Source: Reyranella sp. (GTDB taxonomy: Bacteria; Pseudomonadota; Alphaproteobacteria; Reyranellales; Reyranellaceae). From it: DNA of 64,000 nt. Numbering within the stretch: the stretch's first letter is position 1; each line of letters begins with the position of its first letter. Below are positions 32,301 through 40,129 of the stretch, one piece after another. The position numbers and the translations under genes were made by a program. The notes under the pieces are model-generated. The model was not told where the DNA came from, did not search any database, and saw only the letters and a list, made by a program, of their open reading frames with translations. Location of the stretch: assembly GCF_030651995.1 (NCBI RefSeq), contig NZ_JAUSBN010000007.1, positions 44,639 to 108,638 on the forward strand, read 5' to 3'.

Positions 32301-34827
32301 CGTAGCTCAGCGCGTCGCCGGCCTCCCCGCCCAGGTCGAGGGTGATGTTCTCGATGCTCGTCAGGGTCTCGCCCGGATTGGTCAGCTGCCCGCCGCTCAC
32401 GATCGCCGTGAAGCTGTCGTTGCCGTCCGTGCCGACCAACTGCAGCGTATCCATGCCGGCGCCGCCGTCGATCGTATCGACGCCTTCACCCACCACCTCG
32501 ACGAAGGTGTCGTCGCCCGCGCCGCCGGACAGGTCATCTTCACCCGTCCCGCCGATGATCGTGTCGTTGCCGTCGCCGCCCAGGATGGTGTCGTTCCCCT
32601 CGAGGCCCGACAGGACGTTGTCGCCGCTGTTGCCGGTGATGACGTTGGCCAGGTCGTTGCCCGTTCCCGAAGCGTTGTGCGCCACCGTGCTGCTAAGGTC
32701 GTCGAAATAGAATCCCTGATTCTGGCCACCAGGCCCGTCCGTCGGCTGGCCCGCGTTGCTGCCCCGGAAGATTACCCGGGCAGTCTGATTGGCCTCGGCG
32801 TTCGCCTCGTGGCTCCCACCCAGCGCGTCGCGGTAGTTCTCGAAGGTCGTCGTGGTGCCGATCAGCGCGCCGTCGAGGTAGACTTGGACCACGTCATTGT
32901 CCGCGCCGTCGACATAGGTCAGCCGCAGCTCGATCTCGTGCCAGATGCTCGCATCGACGTCCGAGATCAGCTCCCGATTGCCGGTGAACGCCGTGAAGAC
33001 GTTGTTCGACCATTGCCCGTCGAGTTGCGGCTCGTTGACCGCGATGCGCAGGCCACCGCCGGCTACCGACTCGATCACCATGAAGTTGTTGCGATCGGTG
33101 CCGCCGGTATTGGCGAAGTCGACCTCGAGGCGCGAGTTGTCAGGGGTCTCGCTGACGGCCTTGACGCGGAACTTGACGGACTGGAACTCGCCGTCCGCCG
33201 TCGTCTGCGGCTCACCCGCACTCACGCTCAGCGACGGCGAATAGGGGCCGCCGAAATCGCCAGAAGCCGGATCGCTCGAGATTCGCCACACCTGGTTGCC
33301 GTCCAGGTCGGCGACCGCCTGATCGTCGGCCGTGCCCACGTCCTTCCAGCCGTCCTCACCATTCGAGATCGGCCCAAGTGCCATGTCGTCGAAGGTCTGG
33401 GTATCGCTCCCGAGGTCCACCAGCGTCAGGTTCTCGACGTTGGCCGCCAACGTATGGCTGTCCGCCGTGATCACCGTGTCGGTGCCTTCGCCAGCCGCCT
33501 CCACCGTGGTGTCGCCAGCATTGTCCACCATGTAGGTGTCGTCACCCTCTCCGCCCGACATCGCATCGGCACCCGCGCCGCCGTCCAGCACGTCGTTGCC
33601 GGCACCGCCGTCGATCGTGTCGTCGCCGCTCGCCGTCGTGATGCTGTCGTTGCCGTCGGTTCCGGTGACGTCGATCGCGCCGGTCGAGGTCGCGCCGTCC
33701 TGCGCCACGAACGTCGTGTCGCCTGCCGCCATGTCGACCGTCAGCAGCGACTTCGAGACGTTGTTGGCGTCGGCGACCAGCGCGTCGTCGACACTGACGC
33801 CGCTGACCTCGACATCCGGTCCGGTCACATTCGCCGCAGAGTTGGCCTTGTTCGGCTCGCCGACCCGGATGCCGACCGACGTCCCGGTGATCGTGCCGTC
33901 GCGGACGATGACCGCGCCGTCGAACGACGCACCTTCCGAACTGTAGCTCGGCGCGTCGTCGCGCGCCTTGATGGCGATCGCCGCGCCGCCAAAATGAGGC
34001 GCCGCCGCACCGCCCTGGTTCGAGGAACCGACGTTGGTGAAGGTGAAGTCCTCGATCGTGATGTCCGAATACGAGGCGTTCTCGCCCTCGTGGTCCCACT
34101 TCAGGTTGATGTCGATGCCCCCACCGAAGCCGCCCAGGTTGCCGTTGGCGAGCGTGCCGCCGAACGCCGGGCCACGGCCCAGCTCGCCGACGTCCGTCAT
34201 CGTGATGCCGGTGATCAGGGCGTCGGACAGGGTCTCGACGTAGATGCCCTTCTGCGTCAGGTCCGAGAAGCTCGTCCCGCTGATCGTGAGCCCGTCGAGG
34301 TCGCGGCCCGCCGCGCTCTCCTTCGCGATGTACATGCCGAAGCTGCTGTCCGTGATCTCGCCGCCCGTCACGGTCAGATCGGTCACCGCCGCACCCGACC
34401 CCTTGCGGATGCCGGTCACCGTCTCGGTGATCGTCATGCCCGTCAGGCTCGCGCCGTCGGTCCCGTTGGCCAGTTCGACGCCCGTGTTGTAGCCCCGCAC
34501 CTCCAGGTTCTGGATGGTCACCCCGTCCGCCTGGATGGTGATGCCCGCCCCGGACGCCCCGCTGTAGGCGGTCGTGCGGAACAGGTAGTCACTCACCGAT
34601 TCGTCGGCGCCGATGCTCGTCGCCGGATTCCCCGTCGTGTTGTCCGCTCGGAACGTCCCCTGCAGGACCGCCCCTTCCTCCGCCACGATCGTCAGGCCGT
34701 TCACGTCGACCGTCACGTTGCCGCTGTACGTCCCCGCAGAAATGAGGATCGTGTCGCCGTCGGCCGCAGCATCGATCGCCGCCTGGATCGTCTCGTACGT
34801 GCCGCCGCCGCTGATGGTGATGGACAT
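29377..34827 (-). CDS. Giant RTX/parallel beta-helix protein, probable type I-secreted
   Basis: 1816 residues. Residues about 1-385 form a right-handed beta-helix (GGTYETIQAAIDAAADGDTI is a pectate-lyase-like entry). At 386-480 is a first RTX block (GGAGNDVLDGGAGADAMSGG). At 480-710 is a jelly-roll-like segment (VDASIWHEIELRLTYVDG, FYFDDLSSTVAHN). At 712-910 are more RTX repeats. At 945-1225 is a second beta-helix with a near-copy of the entry motif. At 1225-1740 is an RTX array with 80-residue modules around ENLTLTG. The end resembles an RTX secretion tail (THEDFFIL). There is no N-terminal signal peptide. RTX nonapeptides bind calcium outside the cell. No HlyB/HlyD/TolC genes are in the window. 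An adhesin or polysaccharide-active surface protein is likely. Confidence 0.85.
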   Translation of the reverse strand: MSITISGGGTYETIQAAIDAAADGDTILISAGTYSGNVTVDVNGLTIVAEEGAVLQGTFRADNTTGNPATSIGADESVSDYLFRTTAYSGASGAGITIQADGVTIQNLEVRGYNTGVELANGTDGASLTGMTITETVTGIRKGSGAAVTDLTVTGGEITDSSFGMYIAKESAAGRDLDGLTISGTSFSDLTQKGIYVETLSDALITGITMTDVGELGRGPAFGGTLANGNLGGFGGGIDINLKWDHEGENASYSDITIEDFTFTNVGSSNQGGAAAPHFGGAAIAIKARDDAPSYSSEGASFDGAVIVRDGTITGTSVGIRVGEPNKANSAANVTGPDVEVSGVSVDDALVADANNVSKSLLTVDMAAGDTTFVAQDGATSTGAIDVTGTDGNDSITTASGDDTIDGGAGNDVLDGGAGADAMSGGEGDDTYMVDNAGDTTVEAAGEGTDTVITADSHTLAANVENLTLVDLGSDTQTFDDMALGPISNGEDGWKDVGTADDQAVADLDGNQVWRISSDPASGDFGGPYSPSLSVSAGEPQTTADGEFQSVKFRVKAVSETPDNSRLEVDFANTGGTDRNNFMVIESVAGGGLRIAVNEPQLDGQWSNNVFTAFTGNRELISDVDASIWHEIELRLTYVDGADNDVVQVYLDGALIGTTTTFENYRDALGGSHEANAEANQTARVIFRGSNAGQPTDGPGGQNQGFYFDDLSSTVAHNASGTGNDLANVITGNSGDNVLSGLEGNDTILGGDGNDTIIGGTGEDDLSGGAGDDTFVEVVGEGVDTIDGGAGMDTLQLVGTDGNDSFTAIVSGGQLTNPGETLTSIENITLDLGGEAGDALSYEGTTEGVTVDLGTGSATGFTSIAGVENVTGGSGADSLTGNSGDNVLAGGDGNDTLIGGGGIDTAVYGGTATITASGGGWTVTADGQGTDTLSQIARVDDTPDGQILLVGNGGYETIQAAIEASADGDTILIADGTYTEALSISGKAITLQAAGENVVVQAPAGTNAITLTGDFEGGSVSILGIEVAGAAALPNQGIGVYVTEDADIGTLTLDGLEVRDAGSYGLYVEGDNESGAAPSGVAVANLVVTDSSFSHNGYNGANGSSHIKLFNFSGNALIQDVTIEGSAPATAVNLRPDYGIELTGTRNGALAGGAVAMGTVTLAGVTMTGWLHKNGLAVFNYADIDGILGNVDASEFDIVLPSGTIATELQGDKPVQAVTNQTITGTDAEDRLIGKGGDDQLFGGAGDDELYGHDKAGGGYVGDTGNDLLDGGTGADTMAGGLGDDTYVVDDEGDVVTEAADAGTDTVQSSIDYTLGDNLENLTLTGEAADGTGNALNNVLTGNANDNVLDGGAGADTMIGGLGSDTYIVDSSDDVVTEGDDAGTDLVRASATYTLSANVENLTLTGTADIHGTGNGVANVLTGNSGNNVLDGLGGIDTMAGGLGDDTYVVDVTGDVVVEEEGEGTDLVRSSASYTLTANVENLTLTGTADIDGTGNDLANELTGNDGANLLDGGAGADTMAGGLGDDTYVVDDEDDEVTEAADAGTDTVQSSISYVLGLNVENLTLTSDAIYGTGNDAANTIIGNAQDNELDGGSGDDILEGGDGNDILTGGIGNDTLDGGAGADLLLGGSGNDTYFVDDAGDFVSESGGPGIDAVFASIDYALVSNVENLTLTGDGNINGAGNGLANTINGNAGNNQINGGAGNDTLTGGDGNDTFVFNTALNGTTNVDQITDFGVGNDVFNLAQSVFTQISAGALAESAFHVGASATDADQRIVYDQASGHVMYDADGNGGGAAVQFASVTAGTLLTHEDFFIL
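29810..31070 (-). repeat. Tandem ~240-bp coding repeats in the RTX gene
   Basis: The sequence CAGGTTCTCGACGTTG (coding NVENLTL on the minus strand), or close variants, recurs at about 29818, 30139, 30381, 30624 and 30864. Four successive copies are 240-243 bp apart and the first gap is about 320 bp. Each unit encodes an 80-residue module: acidic DDTYVVD strand, ENLTLTG strand, then GTGN...LTGN and GGAGADTM RTX turns. Another diverged copy is near 33427. Such repeats invite recombination and copy-number variation. Confidence 0.85.
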
Positions 34828-34883
34828 TTTTTGACCCCGTGAGGTGTGTGAACTGGAAGCCGAGCCGCGTTAAATGGCCTGGG

Positions 34884-35858
34884 TCATCTGCCCAGGTTGA
34901 TGTCCGTGGATTTGAGAAGAGCGTCGAACCTGTCTTTGTCCGCCTTCATCAAGGCGGCGAACTGCCTGGAGTCGCTCACCAGGGTTTCCATTCCCTGTTC
35001 GGCGAGCTGCCGGTCGATCGCCGGCTTCGCGAGGATCTTCGCGATCTCGGCCGACAAACGGTCGGCGACGTCCTGCGGCGTTCGAGGTGGAGCGAGGAGG
35101 CCGAACCAGATCTTCAGCTGATAGCCACCCACACCACCTTCGGCGAAGGTGGGAACGTCCGGCAGGACCTTCGAACGGCGCTCGCCGCCGTACCCCAGCG
35201 CCTTCAGTCGGCCTTCCCGAATGAGGCTCAGGACCGCCAGGGGGCCCTGAAAGGACAGGTCGAGATGCCCCCCGAGGAGGTCGACCAGAGCAGGCGCCGC
35301 GCCCTTGTACGGCACATGATTGATACTCACCCCCGCACGGGCGTTGAAAAGGGCGCCGGCCAGATGGGACGCGGAAAATTCGCCCGCCGATCCGAAATTG
35401 AGCCGACCTGGTTTCTCCATGGCCAATGCAATCAGCTCCTGCAGATTGCTCGCACGTAACGATGGGTTGGCGACGAGGACGAACTCATTGCTTGCGATCG
35501 TGGCCACAGGCACGAAATCATTGAGTGGATCGTAGGGAGTCTTCCGCGAAGTGCTTGGAATGACGTGGGAAGCCGTAACGAGCAGAAGTTTGGAACCATC
35601 CGCGTCCGCGCGGGTGAACGCCTCGGCGGCAGCAAGCGCTCCGCCTGCAGGCCTGCCGACTACAATCACCGGTTGGCGCCGATGTTCTCGCAGTTCCGCA
35701 GCAATGACTCGAGCCAGCGAGTCGGCCACGGACCCCGGAGAATAGGGAACGATGATCTGCAGAGGACCGTTCGGACGACTCTGCGCACTGGCCGCGGCAC
35801 CGGCAGAAGTCCAGAAAAGCGCCGAAAATAGGACCGTTAAGACGGTCGCGAAGTTCAT
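34884..35858 (-). CDS. Bug-family (TctC-type) periplasmic solute-binding protein
   Basis: A 324-residue protein with a signal peptide (residues 1-26, ending ASAQS). The Bug core follows: LQIIVPYSPGSVADSLARVIAAEL, VVGRPAGGALAAAEAFTRADADG, LNFGSAGEFSASHLAGALF, HVPYKGAAPALVDLLGGHLDL, and DVPTFAEGGVGGY. Bug proteins bind carboxylates, amides or nicotinate-like acids, usually for a tripartite tricarboxylate transporter. No TctA/TctB is nearby, so it is an orphan, common in Bug-rich bacteria. The ATG at 35858 starts the signal peptide. Divergent to a LysR regulator, which probably controls it; an inverted repeat lies in the shared promoter region. Confidence 0.9.
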   Translation of the reverse strand: MNFATVLTVLFSALFWTSAGAAASAQSRPNGPLQIIVPYSPGSVADSLARVIAAELREHRRQPVIVVGRPAGGALAAAEAFTRADADGSKLLLVTASHVIPSTSRKTPYDPLNDFVPVATIASNEFVLVANPSLRASNLQELIALAMEKPGRLNFGSAGEFSASHLAGALFNARAGVSINHVPYKGAAPALVDLLGGHLDLSFQGPLAVLSLIREGRLKALGYGGERRSKVLPDVPTFAEGGVGGYQLKIWFGLLAPPRTPQDVADRLSAEIAKILAKPAIDRQLAEQGMETLVSDSRQFAALMKADKDRFDALLKSTDINLGR

Positions 35859-36019
35859 AGATCGCCCCCTGCCCGGGCAAACACACCGGCTCAAAGTTCT
35901 CGATTGTGTTTGCTTCCCACCACTTCCCTGAAGAGCCGTCCGCTGGCGCGGAGCACGCTCGCCGACACTCCCCAGCGCGGCAGTGGGATTCGTAAGAGAA
36001 CGATACAACCTAGACAATA

Positions 36020-36041
36020 CATAGTCCGTGATACTACTATG
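36020..36041. promoter_or_regulatory. Candidate LysR operator
   Basis: CATAGT (36020-36025) and ACTATG (36036-36041) form a perfect 6-bp inverted repeat with a 10-bp spacer. It lies 24 bp before the LysR start codon, in the divergent promoter region shared with the Bug-protein gene. Size and symmetry fit a LysR-type (T-N11-A class) site. Confidence 0.55.
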
Positions 36042-36064
36042 CGTGATCTGAATAGTGGTGCCCC

Positions 36065-37030
36065 ATGCAGATCCCACAACTCGAAGCTGTTCGTGCAATT
36101 GCCAAGAGTGGCTTCAACATGTCGGCGGCCGCGGAGATCCTCAATCGCTCGCAGTCCGGATTGAGCCGACAGGTCAAGGAATTGGAGAGCGAGCTTGGGG
36201 TGCGCATCTTCGCCCGGACGAAGAACAACATCGTGGGCCTCACTCCGCAGGGCGAAGAGGTTCTCCGCATCGGCCAGCGAATATTGTCAGATGCCGAGAA
36301 CCTGCGACGGGTCGGCAGCTGGACTTCCACCGATACGGAAGTCGAGCTCAGGATCGCGACGACGCATGTACACGCGCGATATTTCCTCCCGCGCATCCTG
36401 AAGTCGTTCACCGAGCGGTTTCCCGAGACTCTTCTGACGTTGCAGCAACGCGACCCGGTCGATTGCTGTAGTGCCGTAGCGGCGGGCGAGGTGGACATAG
36501 CGCTTTCGACCGTCGACGAGCGGCTCCGGCACAAGATCGTCGCAATTCCCGCATACTCGCTGACCTCGGGCGTCTACGTACCGAAGAGGCATCCGCTGCT
36601 GAGGGAAAAGGGCCTGACTCTGAAGAAGCTGTCGGAATTTCCGTTCATTGCCTATTCGCCCGCCTTCGCGATGCGCATGGCGGTCGACGACACTTTCGCC
36701 AAGGCGGGACTTCGCCCGAGAATCGTCTGCACGGCGACCGATGCCGACGTATGCAAGGCCTATGTTGAGGCCGGAATGGGCATCGCGATCCTCGCAAAAC
36801 TCGCGTTCGACCCGGCACGAGATACGAATTTGGCCGTTCTCGACGTCGGTTCGCTCTTCGAACCAAGCACCGTCTGCGTGGCCTTCAGAAGAAATGCCTA
36901 TCTCAGTCGCTCGTTGTACGCCTTTGTTTCGACCTGGGCGCCTCACCTAAGTCAACAGGCGATACGGCTCGCTCTCGAGGGAGCGAAGCCTGGCACAGCC
37001 CGCAAGGCGACCGCACTTCCCAAACTCTAG
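36065..37030 (+). CDS. LysR-family transcriptional regulator (CysB/Cbl-like form)
   Basis: A 321-residue LysR regulator. The N-terminal winged helix (residues 1-62) has AVRAIAKSGFNMSAAAEILNRSQSGLSRQVKELESELGVRIFAR. The effector domain (about 90-300) has the two-lobed periplasmic-binding-like fold with VELRIATTHVHARYFLP and the late hinge VEAGMGIAILAKLAF. The N-terminal wording (SQSGLSRQVKELE) resembles CysB/Cbl rather than the common LysR. It is divergent from the orphan Bug protein and probably controls it in response to the same ligand. A 22-bp inverted repeat lies just upstream. Confidence 0.9.
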   Translation: MQIPQLEAVRAIAKSGFNMSAAAEILNRSQSGLSRQVKELESELGVRIFARTKNNIVGLTPQGEEVLRIGQRILSDAENLRRVGSWTSTDTEVELRIATTHVHARYFLPRILKSFTERFPETLLTLQQRDPVDCCSAVAAGEVDIALSTVDERLRHKIVAIPAYSLTSGVYVPKRHPLLREKGLTLKKLSEFPFIAYSPAFAMRMAVDDTFAKAGLRPRIVCTATDADVCKAYVEAGMGIAILAKLAFDPARDTNLAVLDVGSLFEPSTVCVAFRRNAYLSRSLYAFVSTWAPHLSQQAIRLALEGAKPGTARKATALPKL

Positions 37031-37085
37031 CGGCCTGGCCGATCGCCAAACAGGACGTGTGTGGAGAGTATTTCGAGTGAAGGGA

Positions 37086-37523
37086 CTAGCGGGAGGGTTG
37101 GCGTTTCTCTGACAGAGCGGCGATTGCAGCGCGCGCACACCATCGCATCCGCTCCTTGCCAGTTTCGTCCATCGCCGCGTAGCAACTGCTTGCATCCGGG
37201 AACAAGCTGTAGAAGATCGCGACAGCGACCCGCTCTTCATCGCTGACGTAACCTGCGGCCCTTTTCAGCGCGTAGTCGTAGGCATCACGCGATGTCCAAT
37301 CGTCCTGTTCAATATGATCGGCCTTGTCATCGGCCGCGGGCGAGTGCCCGTCGTTCGATCGAATCGCCGAAGACAATTGGCCCCGTGCATACCGCCTCGG
37401 CCTGGCCCCCGAGAGTGATTGTTTCGGTGGATGTAGGGCTTTGCCTTGCTGGACAAGGTGTCCCTGCGCAGGACCCGGATCGGTCTGCGTTTCTCCCCCC
37501 GCGTGGCGTGCCAACGTCAACAT
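37086..37523 (-). CDS. Hypothetical protein (uncertain)
   Basis: A possible 145-residue protein. The C-terminal half (DDWTSRDAYDYALKRAAGYVSDEERVAVAIFYSLF, then ASSCYAAMDETGKERMRWCARAAIAAL) is amphipathic and protein-like. The N-terminal part is low in structure and could be non-coding read-through. The ATG at 37523 has GGGGCGG nearby; the frame is open to 37691. No family is recognised. If it is not real, 37031-37723 holds only the LuxR promoter region. It is tail-to-tail with the LysR gene. Confidence 0.35.
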   Translation of the reverse strand: MLTLARHAGGETQTDPGPAQGHLVQQGKALHPPKQSLSGARPRRYARGQLSSAIRSNDGHSPAADDKADHIEQDDWTSRDAYDYALKRAAGYVSDEERVAVAIFYSLFPDASSCYAAMDETGKERMRWCARAAIAALSEKRQPSR

Positions 37524-37631
37524 TTCCGCCCCACTTGCATCCGAATCGCCGCTGACGGGCCAGCCTGCAGCCGACCTACCTGGAGGTGCACTATCACGGC
37601 TTGTATAAATTCTAGATGGCACGCGAAAATC

Positions 37632-37657
37632 GGTTGTCATGCAATTGGGTGACAACC
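37632..37657. promoter_or_regulatory. Inverted repeat upstream of the LuxR-type gene
   Basis: GGTTGTCA (37632-37639) and TGACAACC (37650-37657) are perfect 8-bp arms around TGCAATTGGG. A second copy with the same arms (6 bp) and nearly the same spacer is at 38892-38913, just after the gene. This copy ends 66 bp before the start codon at 37724. Probably an operator, perhaps autoregulatory. Confidence 0.65.
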
Positions 37658-37723
37658 AGTATGCAAGCCGTCGCAGCGACGCCGATCGCACCGTGTCGGC
37701 CCGCCCTTAGCCTTGGAGTCCGG

Positions 37724-38869
37724 ATGGCTGCGCCCAACGAGAATGACCTGATCGAGTCTTTGTACGAAGCGGCACTCGGACAACGATCGTGGGAGGACGC
37801 CACCTTCGACATGGCGAGCATGCTCGGAGGCGAATCCCTTATTCTGTCGGTTCTCAACCCCAGGAACCTTTCAGTCGAAGTCGTCGGTTATCAAGGCCTG
37901 ACGGCAGACAGTGTGAAGGAGTACCTGAGACTTGCCCATCACGACCCGTGGCTGGCGCGCGCCACCGACAGGGGATTGTTCAATACGGCGGTCATAGGCA
38001 CTGAAATCTTGCCGGAAGAGGAGCTGGTCAAAAGCTTCATGTACAATGAGTTTCTGCGCCCGCGTACGGGTGTGCACCATCTCCTCGGATCGGTACTCGG
38101 CATGCACGATGGTCGCGTCAGCATTGTCGGAACGCATCGACCCCGCGATGCGAAGGATTTCGGCCGCCGCGACGCACGGCGCCTGGATAGGCTGCTGCCT
38201 CACCTGAGGCGTGCCCTGGAAGTACGAAGCAAGCTCGAGCAAGCCGGTCAGACCAGCCGCTCCGCCTACTCCGTCCTCGATCAACTGAGCCTCGGCGTCA
38301 TCATGCTGGGCGTCACGGGGAAGGTTCTGCACGTCAATTCGGCGGCAGAGGTCATGCTGCGCGCCGGGGACGGGTTGATGCGCACGGCCACCGGCCTCCG
38401 CGCCGGCAACAATGAAGACAACAAGCGGCTCCAGACACTGATTGCGGGTTTTCGTCAGGACGCGCCGAATGACAGGTCGGCCGGGGGGCACCTCCGAATC
38501 CGTCGACCGAGCGGAAAACAAGCCTATGCGGTGATGCTCGCTCCCGCCGCATCGGGCATCGCGCGGACCGGCAAGGTATCGGCCTCCATTCTGGCTTTCG
38601 TATCGGACCCCGAGGACAAAATCGTCTCGGACGTGACCGTCCTGAGGGAATTGTTCGGCTTCTCCCAAGCCGAGGGGCGGCTCGTCCTGGCCCTTCTTTC
38701 CGGAATCTCCCTCCCGGATTTCGCGCGAAAGGTCGGCGTGACCTACAACACCGTACGTACGCTGCTTGCCCGGGCGATGGCTCGGGCGGAGGTGCGTACC
38801 CAGCTGGAACTGGTGCTGAAGGTTGTATCGGCGATGGGAGGCGCCAGCGCGGGCAGACACTCGCAGTGA
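37724..38869 (+). CDS. LuxR-type transcriptional regulator
   Basis: A 381-residue regulator. Residues 1-200 resemble a sensor-like domain (GGESLILSVLNPRNLSVEVVGYQGLT). PAS-like VLDQLSLGVIMLGVTGKVLHVNSAAEVMLRAGDG lies at about 210-245. The C-terminal helix-turn-helix (about 305-365) has FGFSQAEGRLVLALLSGISLPDFARKVGVTYNTVRTLLARAM, a known LuxR-like variant with PAS-like sensor. The ATG at 37724 follows GGAG with 7-nt spacing; the frame continues upstream to 37616 but through the inverted-repeat operator, so the shorter form is preferred. The ligand is unknown. Nearly identical inverted repeats lie on both sides of the gene. Confidence 0.82.
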   Translation: MAAPNENDLIESLYEAALGQRSWEDATFDMASMLGGESLILSVLNPRNLSVEVVGYQGLTADSVKEYLRLAHHDPWLARATDRGLFNTAVIGTEILPEEELVKSFMYNEFLRPRTGVHHLLGSVLGMHDGRVSIVGTHRPRDAKDFGRRDARRLDRLLPHLRRALEVRSKLEQAGQTSRSAYSVLDQLSLGVIMLGVTGKVLHVNSAAEVMLRAGDGLMRTATGLRAGNNEDNKRLQTLIAGFRQDAPNDRSAGGHLRIRRPSGKQAYAVMLAPAASGIARTGKVSASILAFVSDPEDKIVSDVTVLRELFGFSQAEGRLVLALLSGISLPDFARKVGVTYNTVRTLLARAMARAEVRTQLELVLKVVSAMGGASAGRHSQ

Positions 38870-38891
38870 GTCTGACGTCGGATTGTACGCA

Positions 38892-38913
38892 TTGTCATGC
38901 AATCGCGTGACAA
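38892..38913. promoter_or_regulatory. Inverted repeat downstream of the LuxR-type gene
   Basis: TTGTCA (38892-38897) and TGACAA (38908-38913) around TGCAATCGCG. The whole core ATGCAAT(T/C)-N2-GTGACAACCAG is shared with the upstream copy at 37632-37657. It lies 91 bp before the gene at 39004, so the regulator may control that gene too. Confidence 0.62.
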
Positions 38914-39003
38914 CCAGGCGCTGCCTTCCAGGTAGGATTGCGTGTTTCGCTTGGGAAATGGCGCGACAGTCACTCAAGTCGTTGCTCATCAGATCAATGA
39001 GGC

Positions 39004-39375
39004 ATGCCAATTCACTGGATTGTCGAATCCCGCCGCAAGCTGGTGACGGTCGTTGCGGAGGGTGACGTCGGCAAAGCGGACGTCGAGGCCTATCTCGCCA
39101 TGATCGACGGCGCGAACCTCTCCGAATGGCGCAAACTGTTCGACGCTCGAAAAGGCCGGCCTGTCCTCACTCAGCAGGATGTGAACGACCTCGGCGCCCG
39201 AATCCGCGCCGCTGCTGTCGCACGGGAAGTCGGGCCGTTTGCCTTTGTCAAACCTGAAATGGAGACACCGGAGTTGCTGCGACTCCTCGGCTTCTTTGCT
39301 GCCGCCAAAAGGCCGATGAGGGTATTCCAAACGATCGGACCGGCGCAAAAATGGATCGCGACGGTCCCTTGCTGA
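39004..39375 (+). CDS. Small STAS/SpoIIAA-like domain protein
   Basis: A 123-residue soluble protein. The opening IHWIVESRRKLVTVVAEGDVGKADVEAYLAMIDGANL and the alternating strand-helix layout (KLFDARKG, FAFVKPEMETPELLRLLGFFAAAKRP, VFQTIGPAQKWI) look like a SpoIIAA/STAS-type fold. Proteins of this shape bind ligands or partner proteins; no catalytic residues are evident. The start at 39004 has only a weak upstream ribosome site. A copy of the LuxR-gene inverted repeat lies 91 bp upstream, so the LuxR-type regulator may control it. Confidence in the fold is moderate. Confidence 0.62.
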   Translation: MPIHWIVESRRKLVTVVAEGDVGKADVEAYLAMIDGANLSEWRKLFDARKGRPVLTQQDVNDLGARIRAAAVAREVGPFAFVKPEMETPELLRLLGFFAAAKRPMRVFQTIGPAQKWIATVPC

Positions 39376-39466
39376 ACACTCGGCTTACGTTGCAGCGCGC
39401 AGGTCCCGGGGGATCGGGACTCGAAGAATTTTGCCCGGCCGAGCTTCGTCCCGTGTCGTCTGCCAG

Positions 39467-39739
39467 TTAGCGGGAGAGACTTTTCAACTGCGCGGTAGAG
39501 GCCTCCAGCTCCTCTGTCAGCGCTGCACGTTCGGCTTTGCGCTCGTCTATATAGCGGCTCAAATACCTGCGGCGCCGTCGTATTGCGCCGGCGTCGATTT
39601 CGTCAGTGGTCGTCTCGAGCCTGCTCTTCAGTTCGGCATCTTCCGCCCGGCACTTCGCAATATCCGCCTTCACCTCCGCAAGCCGATCGGTGCAGTAGTT
39701 GCGTGATTGCACGAGGGTACGAGTCGCATCGCTTGTCAC
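39467..39739 (-). CDS. Small coiled-coil protein, unknown
   Basis: About 90 residues, almost all helical and heptad-like: DRLAEVKADIAKCRAEDAELKSRLETTTDEI, a basic RRRRRYLSRYIDERKAERAAL, and LTEELEASTAQLKSLSR. The GTG at 39739 has AAGGAG with good spacing, which decides the start; the frame is open further upstream to 40072 without a better site. No signal peptide or family is recognised. It could be a small scaffold or DNA/RNA-associated coiled coil. Confidence 0.52.
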   Translation of the reverse strand: MTSDATRTLVQSRNYCTDRLAEVKADIAKCRAEDAELKSRLETTTDEIDAGAIRRRRRYLSRYIDERKAERAALTEELEASTAQLKSLSR

Positions 39740-40129
39740 CGTTTGCTCCTTTGCACCTTCCTCGACCCTGCAAATCCATTGCCAAGGTCGGGTCGGGTAC
39801 CGGGGTTCGTCCTTGCAAATCTGCTTTGAGCTTCCTCGCGCTCTAGGCCGGTAAAGTTCGGCAAGAGAGGGTTGTAACCCATCGCCGTTCAGATGCCAGT
39901 CTGAAGAGCAATCGCGTGAGCACCGGTCGACACTCCGAGGTTTTCCGTCATCCTGCCTGTGTCCGCTCATCTGCGGAAGACAAACGCTCCTACAATGGTT
40001 GTATCTTCCACGCAATATGAAAGCCGGGCTAGCACCGTTCCAGGCTGGACGACGCCGCGCCGGCACTTTCACTCCCTGGCACCGAGACGAATCCGCGGCG
40101 GAAACGGCAAGTGTTTGAGCCGGACGTCG
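39740..40129. other. 390-bp stretch without a recognised gene
   Basis: Apart from the promoter region of the coiled-coil gene, I see no convincing coding frame, RNA gene or repeat here. Short open frames exist but have no ribosome sites and no family resemblance. Confidence 0.5.

Noticed and set aside
29398..34842. Open reading frame of about 1800 codons on the plus strand opposite the RTX gene
   Set aside because: It is a mirror of the repetitive, GC-rich RTX sequence with no ribosome site, no family motifs and low-complexity Arg/Val-rich product.
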